A DNA stretch of 64,000 nt from Hymenobacter radiodurans (GTDB taxonomy: Bacteria > Bacteroidota > Bacteroidia > Cytophagales > Hymenobacteraceae): positions 1,612,001 to 1,676,000 of the forward strand of contig NZ_CP037922.1 of the NCBI RefSeq assembly GCF_004355185.1, in the 5' to 3' direction. A program made the position numbers and the translations under genes. Shown here one piece after another: positions 9,721 through 19,472 of the stretch. The stretch's first letter is position 1. Every line of letters starts with the position of its first letter. Under the pieces are notes generated by a model that saw only the letters and a program-made list of their open reading frames with translations, made no database searches and had not been told where the DNA came from.

Positions 9721-10524
9721 CTAGATATCGGAGTAAGCGGTGGGGCGTAGGAACACAATATCAATCTTCGATACGTTGTTCTGATACTCGGGCGCCGCAG
9801 ACAGTTTTTTCCACTCGGGGTCCGCGCCGAATGCTTTCCAGTGCTCATCGCGGTCCGCTTGGTTTTCGAACGTGGTGAGATACATCAGGTTGGGCATGCG
9901 GCTACCGGCCACCACGCGGGCATAGAACACTGCGTTGAAGCCCAGGCGCTCGAACAGTGGTATTTCGCCGCCCTGGTCAAACATGTGCACCTTATTGCGG
10001 TGTTGTTTCTCGGTGGCGCTTTCGTAGCTGCGCAGCTCATACACGCGTTCGTTCCGCGGCCCTTGCAACTGCGGTTCCCGCAGGCGCAGCTTATCAGTAA
10101 AAGCCTCCAGCTGAATGGTTTCTACGCGTAGGTAGGGCGGAGCGGTATGGACGGCATTCCAGTAGGCGGGGCTGGTTTTGGCAAAGTCCGCGTCCTGTTC
10201 TAGTCGCTCCGCCACGCGCCCCAGATGAGCAAGGGAAGAGTAAGGAATGAGCACTACCACTCGCCGGTCGGTGGCCGTATCGTTGCCGATGGGCTTGAAA
10301 ACCCCCACCTTCCGAACGCCCAGCTTGTGCAGTGCTGGCAGAAAAGCCCCCCGCAGAAAATTCTCCACCTGCTCTTCCTGCTGCCCGGTTTTCACGTGGT
10401 AAATTCGGAGCTGGTACATTTCGCGGTCGGCGGGCCGGTACGCCGACACGATTAGGAATGTTGTTAGCACTAACAGCAGAGCGCCAACTCTGCTGAGCCG
10501 CTGCGCCAGGAATAATTTGTTCAT
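9721..10524 (-). CDS. NIPSNAP family protein with signal peptide
   Basis: 267 residues. The first 30 form a hydrophobic signal or anchor (LLLVLTTFLIVSAYRPADRE). Two ferredoxin-like NIPSNAP/dimeric alpha-beta-barrel repeats follow: the first begins YQLRIYHVKTGQ near residue 38, the second YELRSYESATEKQH near residue 150. Bacterial NIPSNAP proteins are found in periplasmic or metabolic contexts with no settled function. It is a monocistronic gene divergent from msrB. The family call is confident, the role unknown. Confidence 0.82.
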   Translation of the reverse strand: MNKLFLAQRLSRVGALLLVLTTFLIVSAYRPADREMYQLRIYHVKTGQQEEQVENFLRGAFLPALHKLGVRKVGVFKPIGNDTATDRRVVVLIPYSSLAHLGRVAERLEQDADFAKTSPAYWNAVHTAPPYLRVETIQLEAFTDKLRLREPQLQGPRNERVYELRSYESATEKQHRNKVHMFDQGGEIPLFERLGFNAVFYARVVAGSRMPNLMYLTTFENQADRDEHWKAFGADPEWKKLSAAPEYQNNVSKIDIVFLRPTAYSDI

Positions 10525-10643
10525 GAGAATACCGGAGTAGAAAGTAGGAGGGAGGTGAGCTAAGTATGGAAAAACACGTTACCCCAAACCGGGCGCCCAT
10601 TTACCTGAAAAACCTACTACGTTAAAAACAAATAACCCGCCTT

Positions 10644-11141
10644 ATGCTCCGCTGGCCCGACGTGCTGAAATTTGCCAAATACAGCAACCCCGAACCGCCC
10701 AGACGGGTGGAGCGCTCAGAGGACGAGTGGGAGGCGCAGCTGACGCCCGCCCAATATGAGGTAATGCGGCAGAAAGCCACGGAGCCGCCGTATCGCAACG
10801 CCTATTGCCGCTCCTACGAGCCGGGCGTGTATGCCTGTGCCGGATGCGGTAATTTATTATTCAACTCTACCGAGAAGTATCACGCCATATCCGGCTGGCC
10901 CAGCTTTACGCAGCCCATTGCCAAAAACGCCATCAAATACGCCTTCGACAACAGCCACAACATGCAGCGCCTTGAGGCACTCTGCAACGTCTGTGACTGT
11001 CATTTAGGCCACGTTTTCCCCGACGGACCCGCGCCCAGCGGCTTGCGCTACTGCATGAATTCGGAAAGCTTAATTCAGACTAAAGAAGTAGCGCTGGGGG
11101 GCAAATTTCAGTCTAACGACGAGAGCGGTAATCAGCTATAA
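10644..11141 (+). CDS. msrB: Peptide-methionine (R)-S-oxide reductase
   Basis: 165 residues, cytoplasmic. MsrB reduces methionine-R-sulfoxide in proteins back to methionine. Zinc-binding CxxC pairs are visible as CAGC (near residue 73) and CNVC (near residue 115). The catalytic region GLRYCMNSESL supplies the resolving or active Cys, with GHVFPDGP between. The conserved SGWPSF loop is also present. The 3' end overlaps the converging amidase gene by 29 bases. A G6 motif copy lies at 11096-11101 within the coding sequence. Confidence 0.92.
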   Translation: MLRWPDVLKFAKYSNPEPPRRVERSEDEWEAQLTPAQYEVMRQKATEPPYRNAYCRSYEPGVYACAGCGNLLFNSTEKYHAISGWPSFTQPIAKNAIKYAFDNSHNMQRLEALCNVCDCHLGHVFPDGPAPSGLRYCMNSESLIQTKEVALGGKFQSNDESGNQL

Positions 11142-12153
11142 TGCCCTCGCAGATCCAGTTGGCTAAGGCCTGCCGGTTATCTGGAATAACGAAGCGGCGC
11201 TGGTCTTTGTCGTTGCGGATGTTGCCCAGTTCCATGAATACAGTCGGGGCGAGGCTCTTGCGCACCACGTACAGCGAATTGCGCGTCGATACATTGCCGG
11301 AGTAAGGCCGGTTGGGCTGGGCGCGGCGGTAGCGGGCGGTAAAGGTTTGGTGAATGCGCTGCGCCAACTGCTGACCCGCCTTGCTGTTGGAGTTGTGGTA
11401 GAAAAAAACGTCGATGTTCTGGCCGGCGCTCCGACTGTCCACGTGCAGCGTCAGTAGGCGTTGGTAAGCGCCCTTGTGCCGGGCATGCAGGCTATTCACG
11501 GCATTGATGCCCTGGCGCAGACGAGCCAATTGATTAAGCGGAATAGTCTGGCGCGGATACGTTACTTCGTCGTAGTCAATGGGCAGCACAGCCTGGTCGC
11601 GGATGCCGTCGTTGGGGTCCTGGATGATCATATACACCTGTGCGCCGTGCTCCATCAAGGCCCTAGCCAGCCGCAGCGTTACGTCATAAGCATATTCGTC
11701 TTCGGCCAACGCGGCGCTACCATACTGCCCAATAGCCCCCGGATCGGGCCCGCCGTGGCCGGCAGATACGTACAGTACAGCCCCTCGTAGTTGCTGGGTG
11801 CGAACAGTTACGCCCCCGTAAGTGGGGCCAAACAAGCTGGCCGGCGGAATGGGGCCCACCGTTTTGGCAGTGGCTACCGTTCTTTTTACCTCCTTGGGGC
11901 TGGGTGGGGGCGAGGCCACGGGTAGGCGGTATTTATGGCCTACAATCAAGCTCTGATTTTTGCCCAGCTTCGCCTGATTTAGTGCCAAAAAAGGACGTAA
12001 GTGCCTCGTCGGATTCAGGCCGTAGCGCCGCAGCAAGGTGTGGGTGCCGTCGCCGGCACGGGCCGTAACCAGGCGGTAGGTACCCTGACTAAACGCCTGA
12101 AACGAAGTCAGCAGCAGTACTAGGAAAAGGAAAATAGAACGCAAAAGCAGCAA
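11113..12153 (-). CDS. N-acetylmuramoyl-L-alanine amidase (Amidase_3) with LysM-like domain
   Basis: 346 residues, secreted. A signal peptide (LLLRSIFLFLVLLLTSFQAFSQG) is followed by a LysM-like stretch (GDGTHTLLRRYGLN to GHKYRLPV, about residues 30-85) that should bind peptidoglycan. The catalytic domain from residue 125 has the zinc ligands of Amidase_3: His in SAGHGGPDPGA, Glu in EDEYAYD and His in LTLHVDSR. The catalytic Glu is in FMELGNIRN. It cleaves the amide bond between MurNAc and L-Ala of the stem peptide during cell-wall turnover or daughter-cell separation. It converges with msrB. Confidence 0.9.
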   Translation of the reverse strand: MLLLRSIFLFLVLLLTSFQAFSQGTYRLVTARAGDGTHTLLRRYGLNPTRHLRPFLALNQAKLGKNQSLIVGHKYRLPVASPPPSPKEVKRTVATAKTVGPIPPASLFGPTYGGVTVRTQQLRGAVLYVSAGHGGPDPGAIGQYGSAALAEDEYAYDVTLRLARALMEHGAQVYMIIQDPNDGIRDQAVLPIDYDEVTYPRQTIPLNQLARLRQGINAVNSLHARHKGAYQRLLTLHVDSRSAGQNIDVFFYHNSNSKAGQQLAQRIHQTFTARYRRAQPNRPYSGNVSTRNSLYVVRKSLAPTVFMELGNIRNDKDQRRFVIPDNRQALANWICEGIIADYRSRR

Positions 12154-12401
12154 GCCGTAGGTAGAGGAAAAATTCGTGTATACCGATATGGGCGTAAAAG
12201 TACCGCTGACATGCTTATAAACATGCGCTATTTCAGTACTTGTGGCATAACCTTTCGTTTCTGCCGGGAGTACGAGGCGTTTGTAAGGGGTTAAGTACCA
12301 GGTATAAATAAAGCTATTGCAGCAAGCGGATATATACTTCCACCTCGAATACGTATCTGCACACTGCTTTACCTGCCGTTTTTATTCCGCACTGCTGCTA
12401 T

Positions 12402-14962
12402 ATGGCCAAATCTTCTTCCGAGCCGGCGACTACTCCTTTTACTGGTTTTGTACACGTGCGCGGTGCCCGCGAGCACAACCTCAAAAACGTTGATGTAGAA
12501 ATTCCGCGCGACGCTTTAGTCGTATTCACGGGCGTGTCGGGTTCGGGCAAGTCAAGTCTGGCGTTTGGGACGCTTTACGCGGAGGCGCAGCGCCGCTATC
12601 TGGAGTCGGTGTCGCCGTACGCGCGGCGCCTTTTTCACCAGATGGCCGTTCCCGAAGTCGATTCCATTGAAGGTTTGCCCCCCGCCGTGGCTTTGCAACA
12701 GCAGCGCGGCACGCCCACCACGCGCTCATCAGTAGGTAGCGTTACGACACTCTCGAACCTGGTGCGCATGCTGTACTCGCGGGCCGGCGACTACCCGGTG
12801 GGGCAAAGCATTATTTACGCCGAAGCCTTTTCGCCAAATACGCCCGAGGGTGCCTGTCCCACCTGTCACGGTTTGGGCCGCATTTATGAGGTAACCGAGC
12901 GCTCCATGGTGCCCGACGACTCGCTTACCATTCGGGAGCGAGCCATTGCCGCGTGGCCTCAGGCCTGGGGGGGCAAAATCAGCGCGATATTCTGGTCACG
13001 CTCGGCTACGACGTGGATCGGCCCTGGCGCGAGCTTTCCCAGAAAGACCGCGACTGGATTCTGTTCACTGAGGAGCAGCCGGTTGTGCCGGTGTACCCTG
13101 GGTATTCGCCCGCCGAAACCCAACGCGCCTTGAAACGCCGGGAGCCCCCAAATTACATGGGCACCTTCAGCAGCGCCAAGCGCCACGTGCTGCATACTTT
13201 CGCCACCACGCACAGTCCACTGATGAAAAAACGGGCCTTGCAATACATGCTCAGCACCGAGTGCCCGCTCTGCCACGGTAAGCGTCTCCGGCCCGAGTCG
13301 CTGTCTGTCAAGTTTGCGGGGCTGGATATTGCGGAGCTTTCGCATTTGCCCCTGAAGCGCGTAGCCAACTTGCTGCGCCCTTACGCCGACGGCACACACA
13401 CTGGTCGCAAAAAGCATGATGCCGCCCACCCCGAGCAGGTTATCGTGGCCCAGCGCATTGCCGCCGACTTAGTTGCACGTCTCGCCGTGCTGCTCAATCT
13501 GGGGCTGGGTTATCTGTCTTTGGAGCGCAGTACGCCCACCTTGTCGCCGGGGGAGCTGCAGCGGCTACGCCTAGCTACTCAGCTGTACTCCAACCTGTTT
13601 GGCGTGGTGTACGTGTTAGACGAGCCCTCCGCTGGCCTGCACCCTTCTGATACCGAAGCATTGCTAGCCGCTCTGGCAAGTCTGAAGCAAAGCGGCAATT
13701 CTCTGTTTGTGGTCGAGCATAATCTGGACGTCATTCGGCAGGCAGATTGGCTGGTGGATGTGGGTCCGGCGGCTGGTGAACAGGGCGGGGAAGTACTGTA
13801 TAGCGGCTCGCCTGCAGGTTTGGCAAAAGTCCCAGCTTCGCAAACACGCCGTTATCTGTTTGGAAAAGAAAAGCCCCCCACCCGTCCACCGCGCACACCT
13901 AGCGGCTGGCTGCGGCTGGCGGGCGTCACGCGCAACAACCTGAATGAGCTAGATATAGCGTTTCCACTGGGTGTGCTTACCACGGTTACCGGCGTGTCGG
14001 GGTCAGGCAAATCGAGCTTGGTTAGTCAGGTGCTGGTGGAGTTGGTAGCCGAACATTTGGGCCAACCCATAGAAGCCGAAGATGAGCAGGAAGGTGACGA
14101 ACTGGCGCGGGCCGCACCCATTGCTACTGGGGGGCAAATTGTGAGCGGTATGGAAAATATTAAGCGCTTGGTACGCGTCGATCAGAAGCCAATTGGCCGC
14201 ACGCCGCGCTCCAATATGGCCACCTACACGGGCCTCTTCGACCATGTGCGTAAGCTGTTTGCCGCCACTAAAATGGCCAAAGCCCGCCGCTACGATGCCG
14301 GCCGCTTTTCCTTCAACGTAGCCAAAGGGCGCTGCGAAAACTGCCAGGGCGAAGGCTTCGTGATGGTAGAATTGCTGTTTCTACCCAGCGTGTACGCGCC
14401 TTGCCCCGTTTGCCACGGTGCCCGCTACAACGCCAAAACGTTGGAGGTCAAGTATCAGGAAAAAAATATAGCGGAGGTGCTGGGCATGACCGTGGATGCG
14501 GCCTGGGAGTTTTTCGCTGCCGAGCCCACCGTGCAGCGCGCCCTCACCGTACTGCGGGAAGTAGGTCTGGGCTATCTGCGGCTGGGACAACCCGCCACCG
14601 AGTTGTCGGGCGGTGAGGCTCAGCGCATTAAGCTTGCTACCGAGCTCCAACGTACGCAGCGCGGCACCTCGCTTTATGTCCTCGACGAGCCTACAACTGG
14701 CCTGCACCCCTCCGACGTAGAAAAGCTCATGGCCCAGCTCGACGGCTTAGTAGAAGCCGGCAACACCGTCATTGTAGTGGAGCACGATATGCGCGTAGTA
14801 GCTGGCAGCGACTGGGTTATCGACATGGGCCCCGGTGCCGGCGATGAAGGAGGCCAGGTAGTTGCCGCCGATTCGCCTGCCAAAGTCGCCAGAAGTAAGG
14901 CCAGCCGCACCGCACCGTATCTGGCGCGCTTTCTTAGCGACGGGCAGGAAGTTAATAGATAA
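12402..14962 (+). CDS. UvrA-like excinuclease subunit (short form), interrupted by an apparent -1 frameshift
   Basis: Two overlapping frames (12402-13133 and 12953-14962) together encode one UvrA-type ABC ATPase of about 853 residues. Both Walker A motifs are GVSGSGKSS. Zinc-finger cysteines are seen in CPTCHG, CPLCHG, CENCQG and CPVCHG, and the ABC signatures as [14 protein letters not shown] and [15 protein letters not shown]. The first zinc finger follows the first Walker A by only about 110 residues, so the UvrB-binding insert of standard UvrA (about 940 residues) is missing; this is a UvrA2-like short form. The frames change at a run of seven G (12964-12970). Eight G would give [12 protein letters not shown], matching the family. 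The break may be a homopolymer error. Such proteins are linked to DNA-damage tolerance or drug resistance. Confidence 0.85.
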
Positions 14963-14981
14963 ATGATCTATTAACGAGAAC

Positions 14982-15068
14982 GTCATGCCGAGCGCAGCAT
15001 CTTGCGTGTTTAGTAAAATTGCTAATCAGACGTCAGCACGCGAGATGCTTCGCTGCGCTCTGCATGAC
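14982..15068. repeat. REP-like palindromic repeat, copy 2
   Basis: Same element as at 1493-1586. The right arm is complete (CACGCGAGATGCTTCGCTGC then GCTCTGCATGAC). The left arm (GTCATGCCGAGCGCAGCATC then TTGCGTG) lacks about five bases. It lies in the 240-base gap between the uvrA-like gene and the HipA-like kinase gene, which otherwise shows nothing notable. Confidence 0.85.
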
Positions 15069-15203
15069 CGCCTTTTATTGTTCCATAACAGATACTTAGA
15101 TTATCTCTATAATCTTTTCTAAACACAGTAACAGATTCCGCTTGCCCTAAACTCCCCGCATTATGCGTCCTTTGCAGGCCTCATTTTTCAGTTTCGTGTG
15201 CCT

Positions 15204-16004
15204 ATGCCGGCTAATCTTTCTTTGAGAACCGTTGATGTAACGCGCTATGTGACGCCACTGCGAGAAGGTGGCTCCCTACCGGCACTAGCAGAGGCAGACG
15301 ACGGATTTCTGTACGTTTTAAAATTCAGAGGAGCAGGGCAGGGCATTAAAGCTCTCATTGCCGAACTCATTGTGGGCGAAATAGCGCGCGTGATGGGGCT
15401 GCGCGTGCCGGAGCTGGTATTTTGTCAGCTCGATGAAGCCTTTGGGCGCACCGAGCCCGACGAAGAAATTCAGGATTTGCTGCGCGCCAGCACCGGCGTC
15501 AACCTGGGGCTGCATTACCTGTCGGGCGCTATCACCTTCGACCCGCTGGTAACTGCTATCGAGCCCTATCTGGCCTCCCAGATTGTGTGGCTCGACTCCC
15601 TAACCTTGAACGTCGACCGCACTGCCCGCAACACTAATATGCTGATGTGGCACAAGGAGTTATGGTTGATTGACCACGGCGCGGCCCTCTATGTGCACCA
15701 CGCCGGCTCTGGCTGGGCTCAGCCGGAACGCCAGCGCTCCTTTGCCCAGGTGAAAGACCATGTGTTGTTGCCCAAAGCCGCTGAGTTGGAAGCCGTGAAT
15801 GCCGAAAGCCGAGCATTGCTTTCAGGTAGTGTTATCCGAGATATTGTGGCTTTGGTGCCCGACGAATGGCTACTGGAAGCATTTTCAGCGGATACCACGG
15901 CCCAGGAGCAGCGCACGGCCTATGTGGAGTTTTTGGAAGCTCGCCTCGCCGCATCAGATACTTTTGTTCAAGAAGCGCAGCATGCCCGACAAGCACTTAT
16001 TTGA
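15204..16004 (+). CDS. HipA-like kinase domain protein
   Basis: 266 residues from the ATG at 15204 (a GTG two codons earlier is possible). The N-lobe has DGFLYVLKFRG with a candidate ATP-binding Lys, then AELIVGEIARVMGLRVPEL as in HipA proteins. The catalytic loop is NVDRTARNTNML near residue 136, and the metal-binding motif is IDHG in LWLIDHGAALYVHH. This is the short HipA_2 type, not the full HipA toxin with its N-subdomain. Its 3' end overlaps the next gene (DUF3037) by 23 bases, a pairing that recurs in bacteria. It may phosphorylate a protein or tRNA-linked substrate, but no function is established. Confidence 0.75.
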   Translation: MPANLSLRTVDVTRYVTPLREGGSLPALAEADDGFLYVLKFRGAGQGIKALIAELIVGEIARVMGLRVPELVFCQLDEAFGRTEPDEEIQDLLRASTGVNLGLHYLSGAITFDPLVTAIEPYLASQIVWLDSLTLNVDRTARNTNMLMWHKELWLIDHGAALYVHHAGSGWAQPERQRSFAQVKDHVLLPKAAELEAVNAESRALLSGSVIRDIVALVPDEWLLEAFSADTTAQEQRTAYVEFLEARLAASDTFVQEAQHARQALI

Positions 16005-16368
16005 GTATGCCGTTCTGCGCGTGGTGCCGCGCGTGGAGCGAGAGGAGTTCCTGAACGTCGGCGTCATTGTGTACTGTCGGGCGCAGGGCTTTTTGCAAAC
16101 GCAGTTTGAGGTGCCCGGAGCGCGCCTGCGCGCTTTTGCCGGCGACCAACTGGATATGCAGGAGCTAACCGAACGCTTACAGGCTTTTGAGCGAATCTGT
16201 CGGGGGCGAACCGAGGGTGGCCCCATTGGTCAATTGCCTATTGCTGAGCGGTTTCGTTGGCTTACGGCCACGCGTAGCACGGTGGTGCAAACCTCGCCCG
16301 TACACCCCGGACTCTGCGAAGATGCCGCCGCGACGCTGGCGCGTTTGCACGCGCAGCTTGTGCAGTGA
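15982..16368 (+). CDS. DUF3037 family protein
   Basis: 128 residues starting at the ATG at 15982, inside the end of the HipA-like gene. The sequence opens HLFEYAVLRVVPRVEREEF, then LNVGVIVYC, the conserved core of DUF3037. It is a small soluble protein with no signal peptide. Translational coupling with the HipA-like kinase suggests the two form a unit, with DUF3037 as partner, substrate or regulator. The biochemical role is unknown. Confidence 0.78.
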   Translation: MPDKHLFEYAVLRVVPRVEREEFLNVGVIVYCRAQGFLQTQFEVPGARLRAFAGDQLDMQELTERLQAFERICRGRTEGGPIGQLPIAERFRWLTATRSTVVQTSPVHPGLCEDAAATLARLHAQLVQ

Positions 16369-16638
16369 AGTTGCTGGCCTTAGCATCTGACGCCTTGTCC
16401 TTATTAGATAATCAATTGGAATTGGAGCTAAAAAAGCCCCCAGAAAAGTTATAGTTAATCTTCGGGCAAGCTAAAATTATACTAGTCAATCGATTAGCTC
16501 CCTTTCAGCGGTAATAGAGAACGCGAAAGTTAAATTTGTAAAAGTCAGCCGTTGGTATGGTAGTTGGGGCTACAGCCACTGCGCCAAGGTTCAGAGGCGG
16601 CACTTAGCAAATTTTGGGGAAGGGAGGTCAGGTTGAAT

Positions 16639-17070
16639 ATGTCGAATAACTACCACATTTATTATGAGAATCCCGTAGGGCGAGCCGTGGATGATCCGAT
16701 GGGTTTTGCCCGCCTCACCTATCAGCCCGGCTTACGTTCCTTTGACGAATTCAAAGACCTCTTAAGGCACGTCATGAAGCTGCTGATTCGGCAGCAAGAT
16801 GGCTGCCTGCTTATCGATCAGAGGGTAATGACTCCTTTCACGCCCGAAGAGCAGGAGTACGTGATTCAGCAGTGGCTCCCGCGCTTGGTGGAAGAAGGTG
16901 GCTATCGATATGGAGCTGTGCTGGTAGCGCAAAATGTATTTGCGCGTCTGGCTACGGCCACCGTGATATCTGCCGTGCGCGACTTATCCATCACGTACCA
17001 ATACTTTGAGCAGGAAGCTGAAGCCATCACCTGGCTTATGAGTCAGCAACGCCAGGCAGTAAGGGCTTAG
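16639..17070 (+). CDS. Uncharacterised protein, STAS/SpoIIAA-like in outline
   Basis: 143 residues from the ATG at 16639, preceded by a purine-rich GGGAAGGGAGG. The open frame extends upstream but the preceding residues look non-coding. The sequence starts MSNNYHIYYENPVGRAV and contains alternating beta and alpha patterns (GCLLIDQRVMTPFTPEEQEY, YRYGAVLVAQNVF, LSITYQYFEQEAEAITWL). These resemble the small STAS-like proteins of Hymenobacter and relatives. No catalytic motif is visible. It is a single-gene unit between DUF3037 and an MFS gene. Confidence 0.6.
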   Translation: MSNNYHIYYENPVGRAVDDPMGFARLTYQPGLRSFDEFKDLLRHVMKLLIRQQDGCLLIDQRVMTPFTPEEQEYVIQQWLPRLVEEGGYRYGAVLVAQNVFARLATATVISAVRDLSITYQYFEQEAEAITWLMSQQRQAVRA

Positions 17071-17192
17071 CGTAGAACCTAGTATGTCGGCAGTAAGCAG
17101 CTAAAACCGCGGCGCAACCACAGAAAGGGGTGGCCGTTTAGTCTTGCTGCGCGTAAGAGGGGGCTTATTTACGTGCCGCCTATCCGTTTGCC

Positions 17193-18356
17193 ATGAGTCA
17201 GGTATTGACTGCCGTGCCCCCCGCATCTCCCACGCGGGCGCGACTTGCCATTGCACTATTCTTCTTTGTCTCAGGGTTTGGGTTTGCTACCTGGGCCTCT
17301 CGCATTCCCCTGATTCAACACCAGCTTGGGCTTAATGAGGCGCAGCTGGGAGGCGTTTTGCTGGCCCTGCCAGCTGGCCTAATGCTCACGCTGCCCGTTA
17401 CCGGTCAGTTATTACAGCATTTCAGTAGCCGCCATGTGATGATGGCGGGCGCTATTCTCTACAATGGTGCACTAGCGCTTCTGGGTTTTGCTACCCACAC
17501 CTGGCAGCTGGTAGCACTGCTATTCTGCTTTGGATCTTCTCGTAATCTGCTCAATCTGAGTATGAACGCGCAGTCGGTGGGCGTGCAGGCTTTGTATAAG
17601 CGCTCCATCATTGCTTCGTTTCATGGTGTGTGGAGCGTGGCGGGGTTTGCGGCTGCGGGAGTTGGCACCTTGCTGATTCGAGGCTCGGTGCCCATTAGCT
17701 ACCACTTTTTGGGCGTAGCGGTGCTGCTCACGGCGCTGTCATTGGCGTTTTTCCCGAATGCGTTGGCGCTGCCGCCGTCACCACCCGCTACCAAATCGCG
17801 CTTTTCGTGGCCCGACAAACACCTGTTAAAATATGGCCTTATCACGTTCGCTTCTATGGCCTGCGAAGGCACGCTTTATGACTGGACGGGTGTGTACTTG
17901 GTGCAGGCAGTGCACGCACCCAAGGAATTAGCAACATTAGGCTTTACGGCCTACCTAGTTGCCATGACTACGGGCCGCTTCCTCGGCGACTGGGCAGTAA
18001 GCCGTTTTGGCACCAAGCTCATGTTGCAAGCCAGCGGCATCCTAATGACAACCGGCTTATTGCTGGCGGCCGCTTTTCCAACGCCTCTGTTGGCCGGCGT
18101 GGGGTTCGTGCTGGGCGGGCTGGGCGTGTCATGCGTGGTGCCGCTGGTGTTTGGGCTCGTTGGCAAGGCTAGTCCTGAGCGCGCTGGGGCCGCTATTGCT
18201 TCTGTTTCGACGGTGAGCTATTTCGGTTTTCTGATCGTGCCGCCGCTAGTAGGGTTCGTGGCGAAAGCTTCTAATCTGCGCTGGTCGTTTGCGCTGGTAG
18301 CGCTTCTGGGTGGGCTGGTGGTATGGCTGGTACCCAAGCTGCGGGAAGAAGCATAA
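17193..18356 (+). CDS. MFS transporter, YbjJ-like
   Basis: A 387-residue membrane protein with about twelve hydrophobic segments. The start FFFVSGFGFATWASRIPLIQ and the internal STVSYFGFLIVPPLVGFVA are typical of the YbjJ/FucP-related branch of the major facilitator superfamily. The central loop is PPSPPATKSRFSWPDKH. Substrate unknown; related proteins are predicted sugar or drug carriers. The gene ends directly before a C6 motif copy (18362-18367). The aldo/keto reductase gene follows after about 105 bases. Confidence 0.8.
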   Translation: MSQVLTAVPPASPTRARLAIALFFFVSGFGFATWASRIPLIQHQLGLNEAQLGGVLLALPAGLMLTLPVTGQLLQHFSSRHVMMAGAILYNGALALLGFATHTWQLVALLFCFGSSRNLLNLSMNAQSVGVQALYKRSIIASFHGVWSVAGFAAAGVGTLLIRGSVPISYHFLGVAVLLTALSLAFFPNALALPPSPPATKSRFSWPDKHLLKYGLITFASMACEGTLYDWTGVYLVQAVHAPKELATLGFTAYLVAMTTGRFLGDWAVSRFGTKLMLQASGILMTTGLLLAAAFPTPLLAGVGFVLGGLGVSCVVPLVFGLVGKASPERAGAAIASVSTVSYFGFLIVPPLVGFVAKASNLRWSFALVALLGGLVVWLVPKLREEA

Positions 18357-18461
18357 AAAAGCCCCCCGGCAAGTGTCGCCATCCGTATTTGGCCCTAACC
18401 TGAACAACGGCCTTCGCCGCTTTCTGAGCGTATACGGTAGCCAGCACTTCAACACGACAGT

Positions 18462-19442
18462 ATGGACTACATCCGTTTAGGGGCCTCGGGCCTTCAGGTT
18501 TCTAGAATTTGCCTAGGTACGATGACCTACGGCACCCCCACCGACCGCTGGCCGTGGGCTCTAAACGAGGAGCAGAGCCGGCCTTTCATTCAGAAAGCGT
18601 TGGAACTGGGAATCAACTTTTTCGATACGGCCGACGTGTATTCCAACGGCGCCAGCGAGGAAGTAGTCGGGCGGGCCCTGCGCGACTTTGCCTCGCGCGA
18701 CGACGTGGTTATTGCCACCAAAGTATATAATGCGATGGGGGCGGGCCCTAACGATAAAGGGCTGTCGCGCAAGCACATAATGAAGGCTATCGATGCCAGC
18801 CTCAAGCGCCTCGGCACCGACTACGTCGACCTCTATCAGATTCACCGCTGGGACTACGATACGCCCATTGAGGAAACGCTGGAGGCCCTGCACGACGTGG
18901 TGAAAGCGGGTAAGGCGCGCTACATCGGCGCATCCTCGATGTTTTCGTGGCAGTTCGCGCAGGCGCTGTATTTGGCGGATCTGCACGGCTGGACGCGCTT
19001 TGTGAGTATGCAGCCCCACTACAACCTCGTGTACCGGGAGGAAGAACGCGAAATGCTGCCGCTGTGTCAGGATCAGAAGATCGGCGTCATTCCGTGGTCG
19101 CCGCTGGCGCGCGGGCTGCTCACGGGCAAGCGCAGCAAAGCCCGCAACGAAACCGAACGCGCCCGCACCGATATCTTTGGCCAAGCGCTGTATTCCCGCG
19201 ACGATGACTTCGACGTGGCGGCCCGCGTGACGGAAGTGGCCGAAGCCCGCGGTTTGCCCAATGCGCAGGTGGCATTGGCCTGGATGCTGTCGAAGCCCGT
19301 GGTGACAGCGCCCATCATTGGGGCCAGCAAAACCGGCCATCTTGAGGATGCCGTAGCCGCGCTGGATGTGCAGCTTTCTGAGGATGAGATTACGCGTCTG
19401 GAAGAGCTGTATTTACCTCACCCGGTGCTTGGCTTCGCCTAA
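18462..19442 (+). CDS. Aldo/keto reductase
   Basis: 326 residues, cytoplasmic TIM-barrel NADPH-dependent oxidoreductase. The catalytic tetrad is visible: Asp and Tyr in FFDTADVYSNGASEE, Lys in VVIATKVYNAMG and His in LYQIHRWDYDTP. The C-terminal cofactor-binding region is TAPIIGASKTGHLEDAV. It belongs to the YajO/YhdN-like group acting on aldehydes or sugar derivatives. It starts about 105 bases after the MFS gene and could be cotranscribed with it. Confidence 0.9.
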   Translation: MDYIRLGASGLQVSRICLGTMTYGTPTDRWPWALNEEQSRPFIQKALELGINFFDTADVYSNGASEEVVGRALRDFASRDDVVIATKVYNAMGAGPNDKGLSRKHIMKAIDASLKRLGTDYVDLYQIHRWDYDTPIEETLEALHDVVKAGKARYIGASSMFSWQFAQALYLADLHGWTRFVSMQPHYNLVYREEEREMLPLCQDQKIGVIPWSPLARGLLTGKRSKARNETERARTDIFGQALYSRDDDFDVAARVTEVAEARGLPNAQVALAWMLSKPVVTAPIIGASKTGHLEDAVAALDVQLSEDEITRLEELYLPHPVLGFA

Positions 19443-19472
19443 ATCAGTTGTTCTATCTCTGTGTTTATAGCT

